Source of the DNA: Hyalella azteca
Lineage: Eukaryota; Arthropoda; Malacostraca; Amphipoda; Hyalellidae
DNA: 64,000 nucleotides
Direction of reading: 5' to 3'
Assembly: GCF_000764305.2 (NCBI RefSeq)
Contig: NW_025944539.1
Span: 868,001 to 932,000, forward strand
The notes under the pieces are model-generated. The model was not told the origin of the DNA and made no database searches. It saw nothing but the letters and a program-made list of their open reading frames with translations. The position numbers and the translations under genes are program-made. Below, piece after piece: positions 58,628-64,000 of the stretch; position 1 is the stretch's first letter, and every line of letters starts with the position of its first letter.

Positions 58628-59009
58628 TGTCCGGTGATCTTCTATCACCATCTAGGTTATCATACGTCACCATCTTATAGCCTGTTCTGTACCCACATGG
58701 TAGAGTCACACTCAGTGACGTCATCCCTGTTAAGGCCTATATATAGCTCGATCTGTGCACCGCTCGTCAGTTGTAGCGGTACTGCCTAGCCGTCACCTTG
58801 CTTGCCGCTCCTCCGGCACATACTTGTGCTGTGCCTGTCAATCCCCTTTCTTCTGTACTCACCGAGCCAGTTTATTATTATAATAGAACTATTGTTACCG
58901 TGTGTTTCACTTGTCATGCCTTAGTCCTACTTGGAACAATAAAGTACCCCGACTCTCAGTTACAAATCCATCAGGTGGTCACAGAAGTTGACAGAACAGA
59001 CACCTGACA
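58628..59009 (+). mobile_element. Solo LTR, 382 bp, with 4-bp target duplication
   Basis: It starts TGTCCGGTGATC, ends GACACCTGACA, and is flanked on both sides by ATTG (58624-58627 and 59010-59013). Inside are a TATA box (TATATATAG, 58739-58747) and a polyadenylation signal (AATAAA, 58938-58943) in the order promoter then poly(A), as in an LTR. There is no internal domain, so it is the product of LTR-LTR recombination. A 4-bp duplication and TG...CA ends fit Ty3/gypsy or BEL-type elements. It sits antisense in an intron of the minus-strand gene. The 69-codon frame inside it is incidental. Confidence 0.8.
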
Positions 59010-59049
59010 ATTGCTATCAAACGAAACGCAATGATTTAGAAACGAGCAC

Positions 59050-59258
59050 ATAGGTTTATGCAAGATATCAGTATTATATAAGGCTACTTGAAATTAAACT
59101 AATGGAATGAATCCTGATTAGTAAGTTTCTGAAATGTATTAAAGTTAGGTTAGGTTTATGGAAGATATCAGTATTATATAAGGCTACTTGAAATTAAACT
59201 AATGGAATGAATCCTGATTAGTAAGTTTCTGAAATGTGTTAAAGTTATTACATAGGAC
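59050..59258 (+). repeat. Two-copy tandem repeat of about 103 bp
   Basis: AGGTTTATGCAAGATATCAG ... GAATCCTGATTAGTAAGTTT ... GTATTAAAGTTAGGTT is immediately repeated with only a few differences (near 59050 and 59153). Intronic and recent. Confidence 0.8.
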
Positions 59259-59529
59259 TTAAATGAAATCGCACTAATAGCAGTAAATTGGGGACTAGTA
59301 CACAGAATTATGCAATATGATATCGGTATGATACATACCCTATAGAACTCAATTGAAATAAAACGTATGGCAAAGAATGGGAGGATAATAGTTTATACAA
59401 TATCGCTCGAGTCTTCAGTAAAACTTAATTGGAATCAGATAAAATTTGATAAATATTCAAACGAATGGTCCCCAAAAATAGACCTGATTAATTATCAGAG
59501 GAAGGAGCTGCTGCCAGAGTTGTTGGCGT

Positions 59530-59878
59530 TGTGTCTCGTCGCCCACGTGCCGCCCTCGGGTCTCGTCGCCCACGTGCCGCCCTCGAGTCTCGTCCCCCAC
59601 GTGCCGCCCTCGGGTCTCGTCCCACACGTGCCGCCCTCGAGTCTCATCGCCCAAGTGCCGCCCTCGGGTCTCGTCCCACACGTGCCGCCCTCGGGTCTCG
59701 TCGCCCACGTGCCGCCCTCGGGTCTCATCGCCCACGTGCCGCCCTCGGGTCTCGTCGCCCACGTGCCGCCCTCGAGTCTCGTCGCCCACGTGCCGCCCTC
59801 GGGTCTCGTCGCCCACGTGCCGCCCTCGGGTCTCGTCGCCCAAGTGCCGCCCTCGGGTCTCGTCGCCCAAGTGCTGCC
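59530..59878. repeat. GC-rich minisatellite, 27-bp unit, about 13 copies
   Basis: CTCGTCGCCCACGTGCCGCC plus CTCGGGT repeats every 27 bp. It lies in an intron of the minus-strand gene. The unit has no stop on either strand, which yields LVAHVPPSG repeats on plus and TRPEGGTWA repeats on minus. Neither shows exon borders. Each unit contains CACGTG (an E-box palindrome) or CAAGTG. Confidence 0.9.
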
Positions 59879-60247
59879 TTGGGGCACGTCGCGTACGCGT
59901 TCCACGAGATCGGTGGCGTCGACGTGGAGCTATGGTCACCAAGCCACGTGTTCGAGACAGTGAAAAATTAGTATTAGTATTCACAATTAGCATGAATACT
60001 GAATAGTGTAGTGAGCAACAACTTTTCCAAATACAACATAAAGTACGTAAAATACAGTATTAAATGTAGTTGAATAAAAAATTTTCAAGATAATAATGCA
60101 AAAGAGATGTCATTCAAGTAAGACTCGTGGAAAAATACACAAATATTTTTCATGCATACCAAGAAGACAATTATTTTGAATGATGGATACAAGTCATGTT
60201 ATCTTGTTATGATCTCATGTTACCTCTTATCTATTCTTAACACACAC

Positions 60248-60356
60248 CAGGACGTTTCTTGGGAGGCGCCAAAAGGTGCGACAGAGAGTCCTCTAGGAGG
60301 TACATCCGACGATCTCTCGGCAGCAGGAAGCTCTTCACGGCAGGCCGCACGTTCCT
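60248..60356 (-). CDS. Ambiguous candidate exon of the same gene
   Basis: On the minus strand the stretch has an acceptor-like TTGGTTTCTGCAG and a donor-like CCTG|GTGTGTG. It reads in phase with the preceding exon as RNVRPAVKSFLLPRDRRMYL ... LLAPPKKRP. But it would end in phase 1, while the next exon starts in phase 0, so a further unseen exon would be needed. The exons on either side join perfectly without it. The opposite strand is also open, with its own acceptor-like CACACACCAG and a serine/alanine-rich reading. It could be an alternative exon, an exon of a plus-strand transcript, or non-coding GC-rich sequence. Confidence 0.3.
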
Positions 60357-60887
60357 CTGCAGAAACCAAGCAGCTTTTAGCAACACGACAGGAAAAAGAG
60401 TGAATCTAAATCCTTCATAGTTTTATTATCAGCAGTTGCATAAATTATAGGCAATCATTATTGAGAAGATGCACTTATAGAATCAATTTTGTGAACAAAG
60501 AATATGAACTCGAAAAATTTAGTAGCGCCAACTGAAATCAGTTATGCTAGCATCCAGTGAATTAGCTACATCTTCACTCGACCGATGAGAACTGTTTTAC
60601 TTGGTAGCCACATCTAATTTAGATGTCAATTGATTTAGCATTTAACAATCCTCTAGAAATGAACCAACTTGACTTCTGAGGCAACATTGTACTTCAAGGA
60701 TGTCCCTTAATCCTTCAGGGGCTTATTTATCTTCTTTTTGGAAACAATCATTTCCACACAGAAGTTAATATTCATAAAAGTAAAAATTCAGCATTAAAAC
60801 TTTTACTTATTATGAATTAAAATTATTTTCCATGCTGAAGTACAATTAATAGTGTGAATTTACATATTAATATTACAAAAACATTAT

Positions 60888-60990
60888 CATTATAAAAGAT
60901 TTAGTTAACATTTCCAAATGAAACTGATCTCACATTAGCATTGCCAAGCCTGTGTTGGCCAGATGTTTGAAAGCAGAGCCGCTTTCAAAC
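60888..60990 (-). pseudogene. Decayed partial copy of the 61.1-kb exon
   Basis: The sequence from ACATTATCATTATAAAAGAT to GCAGAGCCGCTTTCAAAC matches 61036-61155, that is, the intron start, splice donor and last 20 or so codons of the neighbouring exon. About 11 bases are missing inside the coding part, so the copy is frameshifted. The donor-like GTGAGATC is preserved. This is a local tandem duplication of an exon end. Confidence 0.7.
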
Positions 60991-61092
60991 TACAAAATAT
61001 TACAAAAAATATGCTGGTGTACTACAAAATATTACAAAAACATTATCATCATAAAAGATTAAGTTAACATTTCCAAATGAAACCGATCTCAC

Positions 61093-61227
61093 TTTAGCAT
61101 TGCCAAGCCTTTGTTTTGCGAGCCTGGCCAGATGTTTGAAAGCAGAGCCTCTTTCCTGAAGCTCTTCCATCACAGAGCTATCAACCTCTTCACCCAGACT
61201 CTCCGTTGTTGACACTCCAGCATTCCC
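61093..61227 (-). CDS. Internal coding exon of the same unrecognised gene
   Basis: A 135-bp exon (45 codons), phase 0 at both ends. The acceptor is TTATTTTATGCAG and the donor is GCTAAA|GTGAGATC. The product begins GNAGVSTTESLGEEVDSSVM and ends AFKHLARLAKQRLGNAK. The first half is acidic/serine-rich, the second half a basic amphipathic helix. It joins in frame to the exon ending at 62532 (YE|GNAG) and to the exon starting at 58574 (NAK|ESLI). An open frame continues past the donor for about 20 codons, but the consensus donor and the downstream phase match favour splicing here. Confidence 0.62.
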
Positions 61228-61259
61228 CTGCATAAAATAATAAGGAACATCACTATTAT

Positions 61260-62055
61260 TCATTTACTGATATATTACAGACAATCTATTCCCCTGAAAA
61301 AAATAATAAAAAACATCACCATTATTTATTTACTGATTAAGAGAGACAATCAACCATCACTTCAAGAAGAAGTGCCAATTATTCACAGCAAATCAGTGAG
61401 GTGCAATCACATCTCTCACGCTCTAGGACATTACAGAAAATCTTTTCAACATTTAATCAATCATCCAACAAGAGTCAGTTAATTTCCTATTAATGCTAAT
61501 CTCATAAATTTAAAAATATTTTTAATTCATATAGAAACCAATTTTCAATCAAATTTAGCTAGCAATTTTTTTTACCATAAAAAATTTAACCCTTTAAAAA
61601 TTTATACCTTTTGTGGGCAAGCTTAGGAATATGAAGAATTTCGAATTTCTGGAACCAGTAAAAGAAGGTATTCAATTATAAGACCAATTTACTCCTACGT
61701 CATTTTAAAAACTTTACATATTGGAGGAGTGAATTACACATGAAGAATATATTAAAATTGAACAATATGCAAAAAAAATTTATTCGACAATATAAATTAA
61801 AAAATTTAACTTTCATCAGGCCTCAATTAATTTCAGTGATATAAAGCTACTCTTGTTGATTGAATAGATTTTACTTCTTCCACATTTTCAAATAATGTGT
61901 ATAGAGCGCTATTTTCATTGTCCAAGTGAAGACTTATTTAGATCCTAACATTTTAATTATTGGGCAGAGTGGAAGATGTTGCCATGAATGGAATGATAGC
62001 GAGATGATTAGGGATTGGCAGATGCATGATAATTTGGATAGTGATAGTGATAGAG
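61260..62055. other. Intron of the minus-strand gene, no other feature
   Basis: AT-rich, with a short duplicate of the ATTCCCCTG...AATAATAA segment near 61290. Nothing coding is recognised. Confidence 0.45.
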
Positions 62056-62059
62056 GATA

Positions 62060-62280
62060 GTGATTGGCAGAGGCATGATTGGCAGAGGCATGATTGGCAG
62101 AGGCATGATTGGCAGAGGCATGATTGGCAGAGGCATGATTGGCAGAGGCATGATTTGATTGGCAGAGGCATGATTGGCAGAGGCATGATTGGCAGAGGCA
62201 TGATTGGCAGAGGCATGATTGGCAGAGGCATGATTGGCAGAGGCATGATTGGCAGAGGCATTATTGGCAGAGGCATGATA
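62060..62280. repeat. Minisatellite, 15-bp unit, about 14 copies
   Basis: GGCAGAGGCATGATT repeats every 15 bp, with one 5-bp insertion (TTTGA) near 62153. Intronic. The multiple-of-three period yields repeat frames on both strands. Confidence 0.92.
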
Positions 62281-62531
62281 ATTTAGCCTCATACACTAAC
62301 TGGGGGCCGTGGTGCGTCATTTTGAGGGGCTTTTTCAAGTGATCTTATGTGGTAACTTGCCTGCTTAAGGGTCAATACAATACAGTGTATTCCTATTTAC
62401 ACTACAATAATTATTATTTTTAACTGTATCGTTTACAATATTATTATAACAATACAATTCAGTAATTAATTGTTTAATCAATTAAATTCAGTAATAGTAA
62501 TAATATAAAACAGTACTGAATATTGAATTAC

Positions 62532-62747
62532 CTCATAAGGAGAATTCTTGATGGCAGCTGAGAAGCCCATTTGCTGCAATATTGAGATCAAGCAGATATT
62601 TGTGCTGATAATTTTGCCAGCAACATCTGCAGGACCTCCAAGTCTTTTCTGGAGCTTGGCAGGAAATTTGAGCAGACCCTGGAAACGCCTTAAGATATTC
62701 AGTGATGGATATGCAGGGCAGGCATAATTTGAGGAAGATCCTAAACT
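62532..62747 (-). CDS. Most 5' resolvable coding exon of the same unrecognised gene
   Basis: A 216-bp exon (72 codons), phase 0 at both ends. The acceptor is TGCTTACATTTAAAG (the polypyrimidine tract is weak, so the start is tentative) and the donor is TATGAG|GTAATTC. It contains CPAYPSLNILRRFQGLLKF, PAKLQKRLGGPADVAGKI and STNICLISILQQMGFSAA, and ends KNSPYE. It is more ordered and hydrophobic than the downstream exons, and is probably part of a folded helical domain. There is no start codon with support here, so the gene continues upstream, possibly beyond 64000. I do not recognise the domain. Confidence 0.6.
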
Positions 62748-62757
62748 CTTTAAATGT

Positions 62758-64000
62758 AAGCAGACATAATTATTAAAAATAACATTTGATGTTTGTGCTG
62801 ACAAGTTCTTCTTCATTCAATAAGAATGATTAAGAATATATATATATATATATTAAATTTCTTAAATAGCATATAATCCAAGAATTTACAGGCAAAGAAG
62901 TGAGTTGTGAGTTTGAGACCACAACAAGCTGAGTATGTTCTGCGATGTTAAGAATTACAGCGACAGGCCTACAGCTCAATAAATGCTGACACCAAAATTG
63001 ATTTCAACAAAATAATAATGGGACATGGCTAAGAGTGGATTTTGATTTTGAATTCTTGATCATTAATATTAAAACAAGAATGGAGATCTAAAAGTTAGAG
63101 CCAGAATAAAAACATGGTTTTAAAATAAGCAACATCAATACACAATATTTAGGATACATAGTGAAATGAGATGAAAAACTACTCCTGAATTTTGTTTTGC
63201 ATTTGTTTGTGTTTTCATAATCTTGAACCAAAATTGAACCATCATGTTCATTTTACATTTTTTACATTGTGCCTTGATAACAAGCACAATTTGCTCAAAT
63301 TGGATATATTTACTTTTCACACAATTTTTCAGGAAAAGCATGACCAAGGCTGGGAAGTTAGGAAACTGATGAGTGCAACAAAATGTATGGAACAAACTAT
63401 GTAAACATTGGAATGACAGTTTTCTCTTTACAACCATGCTTTACATGCACTCTGTATGTATATGATATTGAGTTTAAATTTAAATACCGTACAATGGAGT
63501 GACTTGGACCATTGAAAAGGTTTATGCTGGGTGTAAAATGTCTCGCACTGCAGGCAAGATAAACCTATTATACATAAACTAACTGGTAACAATCCTACTA
63601 TGATTGAGGATAATGAAAGACTGGTTCTAATTAATAATGACTATTGGAAGGATGTATGGGATAGTAAAATTAACATGAATTATAAGAAAATTGAAAAAGT
63701 AACAAATAAATTAATTTGGAGTGTATTGAAATGGGCCAGTTAGGTGCATTGAGATATGAAGATGAGCAGGAGAAACTGCAACAAAAAGAACAGAATAAAA
63801 TGTAAACCAGGAATGACTGATAAATTACTTGGATGTAAAATATTAACAAGGCAAAAAACCATTAACTCCTTTAAAACAGGTAAAAGCTTCATGTACATGT
63901 TGTGACTTTCTTTTGAAAACAAGTAGAATTTTTAAATTACATGCAAAGAAAGCAAAAAGACATGGGTACCATACAGATCAATCACGGACACACTCACTGT
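62758..64000. other. AT-rich sequence, probably upstream intron; a weak plus-strand open stretch
   Basis: An (AT)n run lies at 62840-62854. A plus-strand frame open from 63537 to the TAG at 63741-63743 includes KLTGNNPTMIEDNERLVLI, but it has no start or splice support and its length is not significant in AT-rich DNA. No further exon of the minus-strand gene could be placed with confidence. Confidence 0.35.

Noticed and set aside
59367..59993. VPPSG / TRPEGGTWA repeat proteins
   Set aside because: They arise from a 27-bp array open on both strands inside an intron; no coding flank.
62008..62292. Repeat frames in the 15-bp array
   Set aside because: Both strands are open because the unit lacks stops; the array lies between two good exons of the minus-strand gene.
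63537..63743. Plus-strand open stretch of about 68 codons
   Set aside because: No start, splice site or family resemblance, and the length is within chance for AT-rich DNA.

Overview
This is AT-rich, non-coding-dominated nuclear DNA from an animal, most likely an arthropod and possibly a crustacean (low confidence). The evidence is spliced exons with GT/AG borders, a Tc1-type transposon, CR1/L2-like LINE and Penelope-like debris, a tRNA-derived SINE, a solo LTR, many MITE-like elements and an exceptional density of minisatellites. No operons, ribosome binding sites or prokaryotic genes are present. The window holds a 271-base N gap (50223-50493) and two isolated N positions (16429, 29533), all inside or beside tandem arrays.

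Layout. 1-10 kb is mostly featureless AT-rich sequence, with copies of two unnamed dispersed families. Family U is a (CCGT/CTGT)n-cored element with internal palindromes. Family M is about 150 bp with TTGTCCAAATAG-type inverted ends. A 369-bp fold-back element with a TA target duplication lies at 6.2-6.6 kb. 10-18 kb carries four minisatellites (64, 15-18, 24 and 31 bp), an 81-bp near-perfect hairpin, the 3' end of a LINE, and a dead Tc1 element (17.9-19.0 kb) with a family U copy nested inside it. 20-30 kb has a GC-rich array with a 241-bp higher-order repeat, a SINE, a Penelope-like fragment between inverted hammerhead-like repeats, and a 30-bp array with a 90-bp higher-order period that passes into a 31-bp derivative array. 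30-54 kb has further arrays (39, 21, 31, 16, 22, 19, 19 and 46 bp) and a degenerate CR1/L2-like LINE whose 3' untranslated region recurs at three other places.

The only convincing host gene is on the minus strand at 62.75-57.73 kb. Four exons (62747-62532, 61227-61093, 58574-58498, 58069-57730) join with consistent phases (0-0, 0-0, 0-2, 2-stop) and give an open product of at least 255 residues ending in a hydrophilic acidic tail. I do not recognise the family, and the 5' end lies outside what I can resolve. Its introns hold a solo LTR with a 4-bp target duplication, two minisatellites and a decayed copy of one exon's 3' end. A fifth candidate exon at 60356-60248 is ambiguous.

Most long open frames in the window are by-products of stop-free tandem repeats and are not annotated as genes.
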